A stretch of DNA of 39,764 nucleotides from Betaproteobacteria bacterium Ga0077526 (lineage in GTDB: Bacteria > Pseudomonadota > Gammaproteobacteria > Burkholderiales > Ga0077523): contig LNDV01000011.1 in NCBI GenBank assembly GCA_001464765.1, positions 1 to 39,764 of the forward strand, given 5' to 3'. Of the stretch, positions 25,641-34,888 are shown piece by piece. The position numbers and the translations under genes are program-made. The notes below the pieces were generated by a model. It saw nothing but the letters and a program-made list of their open reading frames with translations, ran no database searches and had not been told where the DNA came from. The stretch's first letter is position 1; every line of letters starts with the position of its first letter.

Positions 25641-28600
25641 ATGGGCGAGCGTGATCACCAAGACTCGAGGGTCCTGATGGCTCGAAGGGCAACACTGGCG
25701 AAGCTCACTCGGCCGCGACTTCACGGGGCGGTGCCAAGGGAGCGATTGTTCGACCGCCTGGATGCTGCCCGAGACGGGCAACCCGTGGTCTGCGTGTCCG
25801 GCCCGCCGGGGGCGGGGAAGACCACGTTCGTTGCCAGTTGGCTGGACACCCGCAGAGTTCCAGCCATCTGGTACCAGGTGGACGCTGGCGATTGCGATCT
25901 ACCAACGTTCTTCCACTACCTGGGAGAGGCCGCGGTCCCCTTCACGCGCAAGCACCAGGCTCGTCTTCCGTCCTTCACTCTGGAGTACCTGGACGATGTC
26001 TCCGGATTCTCACGGCGGTTCTTCCGCGAACTGTTCTCCCGACTCCCCGCCGGTGGCTGTTTGGTGCTGGACAACTTTCAAGAATTCGGATTCGACGACG
26101 CCCTGCACGCCTTGATTTCGGAGTCCATCGAAGAGGTTCCCCACGGCATCGTGGTCATCGTCATCAGCCGGCGGGGCCCGCCGGGCGCCTTTGCGAGGCT
26201 CATCGCTCATGAGCGCGCCGCATTGGTGGCGTGGGATGATCTGCGCTTGTCACTCGACGAGGCGCGTGCGATCGGAACCGACCGCCTGCCGATCTCCGAC
26301 GCGGAACTCGTCGAGATCCACAGACGAAGCGATGGTTGGGCGGCTGGACTCATGCTCATGCTCGAGGGATGGCGGCGCGACAAGCTCGCCATCGATACGG
26401 CGCCGGTCGGGCGAGAAGCTCTGTTCGCCTACTTCACCGCGCAGATCTTCGAGCGTGTTCAAGACAACGTACGTCAGTTCCTGGTGATCACCGCGCTCTT
26501 GCCGCAGGTTCCTGTCTCGCTCGCACGTGAATTGACGGGAGAGCCACGCGCTTCCGACATCCTCGAGGACCTGTATCACCGCCATCTGTTCACCCACCGC
26601 CGCGAAGGACTCGAACCCACTTACTGGTATCACTCGCTCTTCCGGGAGTTTCTCGATGCGCGGGCTGGCTCAGTGCTCGGCGCCGAGCGCGTCACAGCGC
26701 TACTGAGCCGCGGAGCCCGGCTGCTGGAGGCGTCTGGCAGTGATGAAGACGCCTTCGATCTCTATCGCAAGGCATCGGACTGGCTGTCGGCGGCACGTCT
26801 CGTGGAACGGCGGGCCGAACAGCTTCTGTCGCTTGGGCGGTCGCCCACCGTTCGTTCGTGGGTGGAGGCGCTTCCCGAGTGGGTTCTCGAACGCCGAGCT
26901 TGGCCTCGCTACTGGCTTGGAGTGGCGCTGATCGCGTCAGACCCTGCCAACGCCCGAGGCCACCTCGAGCGCGCGTTCGAACGCTTTCTCGAACTCGAGG
27001 ATCATCTGGGCCAGGCTGTCGCAGCCGCCGGAATCATCGACGCATACGTCTTCGAGTGGAGCGACTTCCCCGCGCTGCGGCGTTGGGTTGACGTACTCGG
27101 CGACAGGATCGGCCTGCTTCATCTCGCCGACAAGCCGGTCGTGGAGCAGCGCTTAGTCTGCAGTTTGCTGGTCGGTATTCTGTATGTGGCACCCGGCCAC
27201 ACGGAACTGCGGGGGTGCGTGGACCGCGTAACCGCCATGCTTGATGAGGCGCTTCCGACAGATTCCAAGCTCGCTGCCGCCATGATGTTGCTTGCCTACT
27301 GCAACATCGCATCGGATCCCGTCCGGGGTTCGTTGGCTGCCGCGTGTGGGACGACCCTTGCGGCGCGTCCGGACGCATCGCCTTTCGCCCGGCTTTGGTG
27401 GCACATCAGGCTGGGTTTGCACTTGTTCGCAGACGGCAGCGCGCAGGAGGCCCTGGCCTCGCTCAATCTGGCTGCCACGATAGCGAAGGATCACGGTTTC
27501 GAGAAGATCGCCATGCCGATGTGTCTCCTGACCAATTACCGATCTGTTGCTTCCTTTTCCTTGCAGGACTATCGAGCCACGCAGCGGCATTGCGCTCGCA
27601 TCATCGAGCTGGCGGGCACCAGAAAGCCTATCGGTCGACACTTTGCATCGCATGCGCGTGTCTATCTGAAATGGGCGTCTGGTGATATCGACGGCGCAGC
27701 AGTGCTGGGGGCCGAAGAGACTGTGCTGGCAAGACAGGCAGGCATGGCCTATCTGGAAGTTCTGGCGCGGGCGAACCATGCCGTGGCGCTCGCAATCCTC
27801 CGAAGAACGGAAGAGCTCGCTGCCGTGCTCGCCGCTCAGCGGGATCTCATGTCGGGAACCTGCTTCGCACATTTCGAGATCGAGGCCGACCTCGTGGAAG
27901 CTTGGGACCTTCTGGCCAACGGAAATCACGAAATCGGGCTCGCGCGACTCCGAGCCGCATTCGTTCGGTCACGCTTGACCCAGAGACGGTACGTCAGCCT
28001 TCTTCGGTCCAGCACAGTGTTCGCGGAGCTTCTGTCGGCAGCCGTTCAGAACGACATAGAAGTCGACCATGTGGCAGATCTCGTTCGAACGCTGAAGATT
28101 GCGGCGCCGCCTGAGGCATCGGACCACTGGCCCTGGACGATTCGAGTTCGTACGCTCGGGAGTTTCGAAGTCTCTCTGTACGGAACGCCGATGCGCTTTT
28201 CCGGGAAGGTCCCTCGAAAGCCGCTGGCGCTGCTGAAGGCCATCATTGCATTGGGTGGTCACGCAGTGCCCATGGAGTCACTCTCGGACGCCATGTGGCC
28301 GGACGAGTCGGGCGACTTGTCGCGCAAGGCATTGGATGTCACTTTGGCGCGCTTGAGAAAGCTGATCGGCCATCCAGAGGCTCTCATGGTCTCGGAGGAA
28401 ACCGTCACTTTGGACAGCCAATCCGTGTTCGTGGATGCGCTGCAGTTTCTTGAGCTGACGGACGTCAAGTCCGGCAGACCGGATCGGCAGTGCCTGGAGC
28501 GAGCCGCTCGCCTTTATGGCGGAGAGTTCTTGCCGTCCGACAAGAGCGCCCCATGGGCCGCACGCTTTCGCGAGACGCTCAGATCTCGATTCCAGAGACT

Positions 28601-28877
28601 CGTGGAGGTGATGGCGAGTGAATGTGAGCGCAAGCATGAGTGGGATGCCGCCCTCGATTGGTACAGCCGGGGCATTGAGACGGATGAGCTTGCTGAGGCG
28701 TTCTATCGAGGGCGAATGCGCGTGCTGCGAAACGTCGGCCGGGCAAGCGAGGCGATCGGCACGTATCGACGCCTAAGACTGATGCTCTCCATGGTGCTCC
28801 GCGTGACCCCGTCCGCTGAGACTCAGAGGTTGGTGCGTGAGATCCAGTCTTCGATGGAATCGGTGGACGATCTGTAG
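25641..28877 (+). CDS. STAND-type ATPase regulator with winged helix and BTAD domain
   Basis: A 1078-residue regulator. Residues 20-330 resemble the MalT-type NTPase module: a RPRLHGAVPRERLFDRLDAA start, Walker A GPPGAGKTT at 54-62, a Walker B-like GGCLVLDNFQEF near 148, and SDGWAAGLMLMLEGWR. A long helical-repeat section (about 340-820) follows. Residues 830-930 form an OmpR/SARP-type winged helix (VRTLGSFEVSLYG, KPLALLKAIIALGG, ALDVTLARLRKLIG), and 940-1075 a bacterial transcriptional activator domain (ARLYGGEFLPSD, ALDWYSRGIETDELAEAFYR). So the DNA-binding part is C-terminal and SARP-like rather than LuxR-like as in MalT. An alternative start at 25677 has a better ribosome site (GAGG, 7 bases away). 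It probably activates the two following genes in response to an unknown ligand. Confidence 0.88.
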   Translation: MGERDHQDSRVLMARRATLAKLTRPRLHGAVPRERLFDRLDAARDGQPVVCVSGPPGAGKTTFVASWLDTRRVPAIWYQVDAGDCDLPTFFHYLGEAAVPFTRKHQARLPSFTLEYLDDVSGFSRRFFRELFSRLPAGGCLVLDNFQEFGFDDALHALISESIEEVPHGIVVIVISRRGPPGAFARLIAHERAALVAWDDLRLSLDEARAIGTDRLPISDAELVEIHRRSDGWAAGLMLMLEGWRRDKLAIDTAPVGREALFAYFTAQIFERVQDNVRQFLVITALLPQVPVSLARELTGEPRASDILEDLYHRHLFTHRREGLEPTYWYHSLFREFLDARAGSVLGAERVTALLSRGARLLEASGSDEDAFDLYRKASDWLSAARLVERRAEQLLSLGRSPTVRSWVEALPEWVLERRAWPRYWLGVALIASDPANARGHLERAFERFLELEDHLGQAVAAAGIIDAYVFEWSDFPALRRWVDVLGDRIGLLHLADKPVVEQRLVCSLLVGILYVAPGHTELRGCVDRVTAMLDEALPTDSKLAAAMMLLAYCNIASDPVRGSLAAACGTTLAARPDASPFARLWWHIRLGLHLFADGSAQEALASLNLAATIAKDHGFEKIAMPMCLLTNYRSVASFSLQDYRATQRHCARIIELAGTRKPIGRHFASHARVYLKWASGDIDGAAVLGAEETVLARQAGMAYLEVLARANHAVALAILRRTEELAAVLAAQRDLMSGTCFAHFEIEADLVEAWDLLANGNHEIGLARLRAAFVRSRLTQRRYVSLLRSSTVFAELLSAAVQNDIEVDHVADLVRTLKIAAPPEASDHWPWTIRVRTLGSFEVSLYGTPMRFSGKVPRKPLALLKAIIALGGHAVPMESLSDAMWPDESGDLSRKALDVTLARLRKLIGHPEALMVSEETVTLDSQSVFVDALQFLELTDVKSGRPDRQCLERAARLYGGEFLPSDKSAPWAARFRETLRSRFQRLVEVMASECERKHEWDAALDWYSRGIETDELAEAFYRGRMRVLRNVGRASEAIGTYRRLRLMLSMVLRVTPSAETQRLVREIQSSMESVDDL

Positions 28878-28940
28878 GATGCCGCTACGCATGATCTCGG
28901 CTGGGCGGGTCGTCCGCCAGCCACGAAGGGAGTTCACATC

Positions 28941-29435
28941 ATGCGTCCGTTTCGAATCGGCCTGGGGCTTGCGAGCATTTTCCTTGTTGTCTTCGCCGGT
29001 CCCGGCTCTGCTGGCGAGCGTGGAAAGTTTGTTGGGCACGCTGTTCTGAACAACACGAAATTCTCTGAAGTCAAAGCGATGGAAGGCCATCCGATGAAGT
29101 CGGCGATGGCTGGGGAACTCGATGGCCTCGTGTTCCACAGCGGTGGCGGTAGCGCAATCGACCGGTTGCTGGATCGCTCCCACTACCATGTCGCCTGGGT
29201 CGCCGACGGAGGGGGCAGTGGCTACTGCCTGAAGACCTTCACTACCAAAGAGGGACACAAGCTCTTTGCCCGCTGTGATTCGAAGATCACATCCACTGGC
29301 GGTACCGGTGTCATCACGCTTCTCGGTGGTACTGGCCCCTTCAGCGGCATCAAGGGCAAGGGAAAGTTCAACTTCGTCGGCGTCACTTCAGTCGTGAATT
29401 GGGACGATATCGAGTGGGAATGGGAAACCCCATGA
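28941..29435 (+). CDS. Small secreted protein, allene oxide cyclase-barrel-like
   Basis: A 164-residue protein with a signal peptide (IGLGLASIFLVVFAGPGSAG). The mature part has AVLNNTKFSEVKAMEGHPMK, then YCLKTFTTKEGHKLFARCDS with two Cys that could pair, and the run GVITLLGGTGPFSGIKGKGK. This GGTGxFxGIxGxG turn is typical of small lipocalin-like or allene-oxide-cyclase-type barrels. Function is unknown. AAGGGAG lies 8 bases before the ATG. It begins 63 bases after the STAND regulator, separated by a hairpin (28900-28923), and overlaps the next small gene by ATGA. Confidence 0.75.
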   Translation: MRPFRIGLGLASIFLVVFAGPGSAGERGKFVGHAVLNNTKFSEVKAMEGHPMKSAMAGELDGLVFHSGGGSAIDRLLDRSHYHVAWVADGGGSGYCLKTFTTKEGHKLFARCDSKITSTGGTGVITLLGGTGPFSGIKGKGKFNFVGVTSVVNWDDIEWEWETP

Positions 29436-29644
29436 CCAGACACCTCGTGCCTTCGAAAGCTCGATGCAGCTACGTCGTCCACATCTATCGACGCGGTGAT
29501 TCTCGCGACGGTGAACTGGTGGGACTGGTAGAACCAGTGGGTGCGGGCGAGGCGAGTGCGTTTCGCAACCGGGAAGAATTGTGGGAACGACTCTCCCGGG
29601 GGCCGCGGGTCGGGCGGCGTCGACGCCCGCTCGCGTCCGAGTAG
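29432..29644 (+). CDS. Conserved-looking 70-residue protein
   Basis: A 70-residue reading frame whose ATG overlaps the stop of the secreted protein gene, which implies translational coupling. The sequence CSYVVHIYRRG, then GELVGLVEPVGAGEASAFRN and REELWERL, has the look of a short beta-strand protein often found beside large regulators; the Arg-rich tail is poorly conserved-looking. No signal peptide is present. I do not assign a function. It could serve as a cytoplasmic partner or sensor for the STAND protein, but this rests only on position. Confidence 0.6.
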   Translation: MTRHLVPSKARCSYVVHIYRRGDSRDGELVGLVEPVGAGEASAFRNREELWERLSRGPRVGRRRRPLASE

Positions 29645-29714
29645 CGGCTACTCCAACCCGAAGAAAGAGGAACTGGTTGGCTCCGTGCTTCTCTCTTGCG
29701 TTCTGTGAGTTTGA

Positions 29715-29763
29715 GGGTCTCGGTTGCGGCATTGCCACGGGGCAACCGGGACCCGACCCCAGG
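29715..29763. repeat. Imperfect palindromic element, copy 1 (degraded)
   Basis: GGGTCTCGGTTGC (29715-29727) pairs with GCAACCGGGACCC (29742-29754) with one mismatch, around a 14-base loop, followed by GACCCC. It is a diverged copy of the elements at 37600-37651 and 39383-39429. It lies between convergent transcription units. Confidence 0.65.
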
Positions 29764-29934
29764 GTTTCCCAGGGCTGAGCCTTGCCCAGGCTCCACTTCG
29801 ATCGGCCTCATCGTGGGCCCGCAAGGACGGGGGTTTCCGGACAGTCACGTTGCAACCGGAAGTAGCGTGGCATAAGAGCAGGCGGGCTCTCCGGCCGCCG
29901 TATGTTCGTGCGAGAGGGACAAGTACCGTCTGCC

Positions 29935-31524
29935 TCAGCTCATGAAGCCCAGGTTGCGTGCGTTGACGTCGAAGTTAGCCAGGTTCGGAAACACTCCCAA
30001 CGCTTGAGCATCCGACAAGCCGAACCAGCGCCCCAAGGTCGCACCCAGTTGATCCACCGAGGTTGTGGGCAGCATGGCGCCGTTCCGCACTTGATTCAGG
30101 CTGTCGAATTCGCCTGTCCGCGGGTTCCTCGCCATCAGTGTGGGGAAGCTGCCATATACGGCACCGCCCCGCACGGCGCCGCCCATCACGAACTGGTGGG
30201 CACCCCAACCATGGTCAGTGCCATCGCCGTTGCTGGTGAACGTGCGACCGAAGTCGCTAGCCGTGAAGGTGGTGACATTGCTGCGCGCGTTGATCGCGCC
30301 GAGCGCCGTGTCGAAATAGCGCATCGCATGCGCCACGCGCGCCATCAGATTGGCGTGCGTCTGGGTCTGTCCGCTGTGGGTGTCGAATCCTCCCACGCTG
30401 ACGAAAAACACCTGGCGCCTCACGCCGGTGAGGCCCGCCTGGCCGGCTTGGATGAGGCGCGCCACGACTTGAAGCTGATGCGCCAAGGCACTGAACTCAG
30501 GCTTGCCGGTGAGGGGGTTGAGGTACTGGAGCTTGGGGTCGGCCGTGGGGTTGTAGCTGCCACCCGACGGCGCGGTGCCGAAAGCGGGGTCAATGGGGGG
30601 GCGCAACGCGCCGCGCAAGGTCGCCTCGGCGTCGATCGAACGGCCCGCCACGTCGGCGACGTCTGCCTCGAGCACATGGTTTCCATCTGCGCGGCGCGCG
30701 ATCTTCGCCAGCGCGTCGGCGACCGCGCCGGAGCCATAGACGAGGTTGTTGGCGTCGGCCCCCATGCGCAACGCACCCGCGCCGCTGACCTGGTACTGGC
30801 GCACCTGCTGGCCCGACAGCCACACGGCGTTGCCGGCTGCCGAGACGGCCGTGAACGCGGACGCATCGGAGCCCCCGACGATCATGTCGGCCATGCGACC
30901 GCCCCAGCCGATCGTGGCGCCCTCGGGCATCATGGTTTGCCAGACGCTTTGCTGGTCGTTGTGCGAGAACAAACGCGGTGGTCGCGGGTGATTGGGCTGA
31001 GCGTACTGCGCCTTGCTCGTGGGGGCCACGAGGGGGCCGACGTTGGCGACGATGGCCAGCCTGCGATCGGTGTTGAACATCGACTGCAAGCTGCCCATCA
31101 AGGGGTGCAAGGCATATGCGCGGCCCGGTGGGCCATTGGGCTGGATGGGGGTGATGGGCAACACACCGCCAAGGCGCGCGGCCGACCCCGCACTGGCTCC
31201 CAGGTCCGGCAAATGGCCGGGTGGCAGCAGCCCGATCGCTGACGACGCTTGCGACCGTGTAGCGGTGTACGCGGCCCACGAAGCCGCATCGGTGGGCAAC
31301 ACCATGTTGAAGGCGTCGTTGCCGCCGAACATGAACAGGCACACCATGGCCCGGTAGTCTTCCGCGCTCTGCGCTGCGGCTGAACCCGCCGCCAGCAGGT
31401 TCAGCGCCAACGGTGAGCCGGCGCCGGCCAACAACGAAACGGCGCTGGCTTGGCGCAAGAACAGGCGGCGCGATACATGGTGGTGGACCGCGGGGGCCCC
31501 TGCAGTGATCTTGGGGTGGGTCAT
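29935..31524 (-). CDS. Tat-exported DUF1501 protein
   Basis: A 529-residue protein. The N-terminus has a twin-arginine signal, SRRLFLRQASAVSLLAGAGS, ending near AAAQS. The body follows DUF1501: AMVCLFMFGGNDAFNMVLP, LHPLMGSLQSMFN, LAIVANVGPLV, RLFSHNDQQSVWQT, FFVSVGGFDTHSGQTQTHAN and TASDFGRTFTSNGDGTDHGW with AHQFVMGGAVRGG. DUF1501 proteins resemble the alkaline-phosphatase/sulfatase fold but their reaction is not established. ATG at 31524 follows AGAGGAG. It lies 16 bases after the DUF1800 gene stop and is surely in the same operon. Confidence 0.92.
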   Translation of the reverse strand: MTHPKITAGAPAVHHHVSRRLFLRQASAVSLLAGAGSPLALNLLAAGSAAAQSAEDYRAMVCLFMFGGNDAFNMVLPTDAASWAAYTATRSQASSAIGLLPPGHLPDLGASAGSAARLGGVLPITPIQPNGPPGRAYALHPLMGSLQSMFNTDRRLAIVANVGPLVAPTSKAQYAQPNHPRPPRLFSHNDQQSVWQTMMPEGATIGWGGRMADMIVGGSDASAFTAVSAAGNAVWLSGQQVRQYQVSGAGALRMGADANNLVYGSGAVADALAKIARRADGNHVLEADVADVAGRSIDAEATLRGALRPPIDPAFGTAPSGGSYNPTADPKLQYLNPLTGKPEFSALAHQLQVVARLIQAGQAGLTGVRRQVFFVSVGGFDTHSGQTQTHANLMARVAHAMRYFDTALGAINARSNVTTFTASDFGRTFTSNGDGTDHGWGAHQFVMGGAVRGGAVYGSFPTLMARNPRTGEFDSLNQVRNGAMLPTTSVDQLGATLGRWFGLSDAQALGVFPNLANFDVNARNLGFMS

Positions 31525-31540
31525 GGTCGTCGACTCCTCT

Positions 31541-33565
31541 TTACTTGATCACCAGGAACTCGGGCGCAGCGACCGTGAGCAGGATGGCTGCGTTGACCCG
31601 CTGCCGCTTGGCCGCGCTGATCTGTGTCGGCGAGCTGCTGCTGCCGGGAATGGCGATGCTTGATACCGCATCGATGATTTCGCGACGGCGCGTGGAGCCG
31701 ACCGCGCCATAGGTCAGGCGGGTCGTCACACGGTCCACCAGCGCCGGCACGTCGGTGGCCAGCGCCAGCTCGGCGCTGTAGTCGCCTTGCAGATCGCGTC
31801 GTGTCAGGCCCGCGCCGGCGGGAAAGCCAACACCCCGGCTGATACTGTCGCGCATGAAGTTCACGTAGCCGGCGACACTGGTCTCGTTGACAATCTGCAA
31901 TTCGGGCGCCACCAGATTGCGCTGCGCGCTGTTCGACTTCGGTGCCGCGTAACCGGGCCGGTAGAAGTTGAATACCGAAGGTGCGTGCAGCGGCGCCTGG
32001 CCTAGCGCCGTGCCGGGGTCGTCGGTGAGCTCCTGTTCGTAGTGGCCCGAGAGGCTGCGGTGCGGGAAGGCGCGCATGAAAGCCGACAGGCGCAGCACCG
32101 GCTCGCGGACCTTGCCGGATGTGTCGCCCACCACGCGGGCCTCGGGGTGCATCAGCACCGCCTTGAGTGTCGCCCTGAAGTCGCCGCCGCTGTCATTGAA
32201 CGCGCGCGCCACGGCGCTGACGTAGGCGGGGCTCGGGTTGCTGGTCGTGAAGCGCTGGATTAGCTGGCGCCCGATGAAGGGCCCGACGTTGCGGTGTGCT
32301 GCGAGGTGATCCAGTGCAGTGCGCAGGCTGTCAGCCGCGCTGGTCCCTGCCGGGATCGTCTTGCCAAGGAACGTCTTGGCTTCAGGGCTGTGGTAGCTGG
32401 GGTAAGCGATCATCGGCTTCAGGCCGCGATCGGGATCCTTGCGGTTGTTGAGCTCGCCACGCAGGAAGCAGCTCCGTTCCGTCGTCGATGGGCACGCCCA
32501 GCTCCAGCCAGTGAACACCTTGGCGAGTTCCGATACATCGGTTGGGGTGTAGGTCTCGATCATCGCGCCGCTGGCATTCAGGCGCGGGCGGCCGTCGAGT
32601 TCGAGTTCGACCAGGCCGATGCTGAACAGCTGCATGATCTCGCGCGCGTAGTTCTCGTCCGGCACGCGGCCGCTTTCCGCATCCGCCTTCTGATTGGCGA
32701 GATGCGAAAGGTAGATTCCCATCATGGGACTGAGCGACACGGCCTGCAGCAAAGCGCGGTACTTGCCGAAGCTGTGCATGTTCAACATATCGAGCCACGC
32801 GGCCACTGCGCTGTCGTAGTTGTCCACGTCACCGTCAGCCAGTGAGATGACGAAGATTTGCGACAGCGCGTAGGCCATGCGAAGTCGTAGCTGATCGCGC
32901 CCTGTCAGCGCGTTTCTCCAGAAGGCCGCCACCACCTCCTTGTCGTTGCCGTCATTCAGGGTTTCGAAGAAGGCCAGGTGCGTGCCGCTGCGTGGCATCG
33001 CAAACTGCTCATCGATCCAAGCGGAGTAGCCGATGGCCATGAGCCGGTCGATGTCGGCGTCCACCGGGCCGAACGTGGCCTGCGCCAAAAACCGAGCAGC
33101 CTCGTTGCGCGTGATCGGAGGAGGTGGCGGTGGCGGCGGTGCGGCGCCCACCACGGTCAAGGTGAGGGTCGCGACGGGGCCTAGGGTGCCCGCGCCACCT
33201 CTGCCGGTATAGGGCTTGGCGTTGATGAAATAGGTGCCCGCGGCAGGCGACCACGGCGCATAGACCGCTCCGCTGTTGCCCTTGTAGGCGTATGGCGCCG
33301 TGTTCTCCGTTCGGGTTGTGCTGGCGTCCACGAAGACGACACTCTTTACGCCACTGGCGTTGGCTCGGATGTTGATCCGAGGCGTGCGTGCGATCGACAC
33401 GGTTCCGCTCGATGTGAACGTAGCAATGTCAGCGCCGGTGTCCGCGTTGACGACCGTGAACGAGTCGATCGACTGAGCGAACGCGCCGTGCGGCGCCCAT
33501 GAGGCTGCCATCAGCAGCGCAACGACATGCAAGAAGCTGGGTTTCGTCGGCTGCCTGAAATTCAT
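31541..33565 (-). CDS. Secreted DUF1800 protein
   Basis: A 674-residue protein. The signal peptide ends near residue 30 (GAFAQS). Residues 31-140 look like an Ig-like or similar beta domain (SIDSFTVVNADTGADI, SVVFVDASTTRTENTAPYAY). A linker of nine prolines (about 146-154) leads to the DUF1800 domain: NEAARFLAQATFGPVDADID, RLRMAYALSQIFVIS, NYAREIMQLFSIGLVEL, VSELAKVFTGWSW, FIGRQLIQRFTTSNPS and HAPSVFNFYRPGYAAP. DUF1800 and DUF1501 genes almost always occur together, and in some bacteria near secreted polysaccharide or cellulosome-like genes; their function is not known. AGGGAGG lies 7 bases before the ATG at 33565. Confidence 0.92.
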   Translation of the reverse strand: MNFRQPTKPSFLHVVALLMAASWAPHGAFAQSIDSFTVVNADTGADIATFTSSGTVSIARTPRINIRANASGVKSVVFVDASTTRTENTAPYAYKGNSGAVYAPWSPAAGTYFINAKPYTGRGGAGTLGPVATLTLTVVGAAPPPPPPPPITRNEAARFLAQATFGPVDADIDRLMAIGYSAWIDEQFAMPRSGTHLAFFETLNDGNDKEVVAAFWRNALTGRDQLRLRMAYALSQIFVISLADGDVDNYDSAVAAWLDMLNMHSFGKYRALLQAVSLSPMMGIYLSHLANQKADAESGRVPDENYAREIMQLFSIGLVELELDGRPRLNASGAMIETYTPTDVSELAKVFTGWSWACPSTTERSCFLRGELNNRKDPDRGLKPMIAYPSYHSPEAKTFLGKTIPAGTSAADSLRTALDHLAAHRNVGPFIGRQLIQRFTTSNPSPAYVSAVARAFNDSGGDFRATLKAVLMHPEARVVGDTSGKVREPVLRLSAFMRAFPHRSLSGHYEQELTDDPGTALGQAPLHAPSVFNFYRPGYAAPKSNSAQRNLVAPELQIVNETSVAGYVNFMRDSISRGVGFPAGAGLTRRDLQGDYSAELALATDVPALVDRVTTRLTYGAVGSTRRREIIDAVSSIAIPGSSSSPTQISAAKRQRVNAAILLTVAAPEFLVIK

Positions 33566-33956
33566 TGGTCGCCTCCCTAGTGACTGAAAAAGGATCTGCT
33601 CGATAGCACGGACCGCGCTCGGCCTCGGACGGCTTGTCAGCGGACTTCTGCAGCTATCGCCATGGGCTTGCTATCTGGCGTCGCGCAGAGCTTCGTGTGG
33701 TCGGACGTTGGAGGGCTCTTAGCAAGATCGGCACCTGTGCGGTGGTCGACAGCCCTACGTACCACGCCGTTCTCGGCGTGGACGTGTGTGCACGCGAGGG
33801 TCGTGCACTCATGCTGACGAGCATTCGCGATGTTCGATCGTCGCTAACGCCCGACGGAGTTTCGCGCTGTGGTGCGCCGCCCGACACAGATCGGTCTCCA
33901 TCGATTCGTGGTTGTCACTTCAGCGCATTGGCAACTTTGATCTCGACACACCGATC

Positions 33957-34133
33957 ATGAGGGCCGTTCTTTCTTGGCGACACCTGGCGCGCGCCGTCCA
34001 ACTGGCCATGGACCGGGACCAACTCGCGCACCACCATCGAACCTTGCGCGATCGCGTCGAACGATCGCCCCTGTGCGATGCCGGCGGATTCGCCCGCCGG
34101 TTTGAGGTCGCCCTCGGACGGCTCCTAGCGTGA
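33957..34133 (+). pseudogene. C-terminal fragment of an OGT/SPINDLY-type glycosyltransferase
   Basis: The frame ending with TGA at 34131-34133 reads RHLARAVQLAMDRDQLAHHH then RTLRDRVERSPLCDAGGFAR and RFEVALGRLLA. The pattern AVxLAxDxxxLxxxRxxLRxRxxxSPLCDxxxFAR is the very end of TPR/O-GlcNAc transferase-like proteins (SPINDLY family). Upstream in-frame sequence shows no OGT features, so only about 55 residues of a once 500-800 residue protein remain. Confidence 0.6.
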
Positions 34134-34370
34134 GGGCTCGATACGCCCCGAGCCGCCCGGCGCCTTTGCGGCCCCTGGTTCTCGGGTTCTCCGGAGACAC
34201 CCATTCCACAGGATCGGACCCTGGATTGAACGCTGTGGAGGTGATCGTGATCGGCGCTGGCGCGCTTCACTGTCCTGAAGACGCTGTCGCGATCTGGGTC
34301 AGGCGGGGGAGGGCTCGGGAAGATCCGAGGCCGATTGGTGGGAGAAGAGTTTGGGTAATCCGGCGGAATG

Positions 34371-34392
34371 ATTGATTGCAAGACCAGACCCC
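34371..34392 (+). repeat. Dispersed repeat, TGCAAGACCAGACCCC type, copy 1
   Basis: ATTGATTGCAAGACCAGACC plus CC. It matches copies at 34889-34904, 34934-34952 and 39446-39468. It directly adjoins the PEP-CTERM remnant and supplies a false ATG-initiated start (MIDCKTRP) to it. Confidence 0.75.
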
Positions 34393-34399
34393 AGTTTCC

Positions 34400-34652
34400 C
34401 GTTGCCACTAGCACGAGCAACCTAAACAACTACTACGTGTTCGATGGCGTATTGTTCGATCAGCTGACCATGCGTGTGGATTCGTTCGACAACGCGCTGA
34501 TGATCGACAACTTGCAGACCGTGGCCGCTGTCCAGGTGCCTGAGCCGGCCGGATGGGCTTTGGCGAGCGCTGTTTTGCTGGCACTGGGTGCTTGCGGTCA
34601 AGGGCGCAAGCAAGAGGGGCCGATGCGCAGGCCACTTCCTCCGCAGGCGTAA
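34400..34652 (+). pseudogene. C-terminal remnant of a PEP-CTERM protein
   Basis: In the frame ending at 34652 the sequence reads NNYYVFDGVLFDQLTMRVDS then FDNALMIDNLQTVAAV and the sorting signal VPEPAGWALASAVLLALGAC with a basic tail GRKQ. This is the last 75-80 residues of a PEP-CTERM protein with the DNLQ ending seen also at 22718. Nothing matching a signal peptide or the N-terminal body precedes it; a dispersed repeat sits immediately upstream, marking the break. Confidence 0.7.
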
Positions 34653-34665
34653 GCGACCAGTCTGG

Positions 34666-34685
34666 GCCGAGCCAGTTGGCTCGGC
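34666..34685. terminator. Short perfect hairpin after the PEP-CTERM remnant
   Basis: GCCGAGCC and GGCTCGGC form a perfect 8-bp stem around AGTT, 14 bases after the remnant stop. There is no T-tract, so it may be a leftover terminator or mRNA end. Confidence 0.35.
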
Positions 34686-34712
34686 ACGGGCCGGCGGCGC
34701 TCCATCGTCCTC

Positions 34713-34802
34713 ACCGCTGGCGAACTCCACCCAGGTTGTGGGGTGGGTCTGGACAATGCGATACCACAGCGTCCGCTCGGGACGGTGGCGCTGGTAGCGA
34801 TG
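34713..34802 (-). pseudogene. N-terminal fragment of an IS91-family transposase
   Basis: On the minus strand the reading HRYQRHRPERTLWYRIVQTH followed by PTTWVEFASG matches the start of the zinc-binding region of IS91-type (Y2 HUH) transposases, typically YRPRxPExTxLYRxVxxHLxTW. The frame decays after this, with no Cys cluster and no HUH motif. Only about 30 residues remain. Confidence 0.5.
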
Positions 34803-34888
34803 GGGTGAGGGTGGGGCGCATTGAGCGGCGGCGGCCAGCGAGTTGGCCCATCCTGGGCGGGTGACTGGGTAAGGACTGCATGCAAGGG

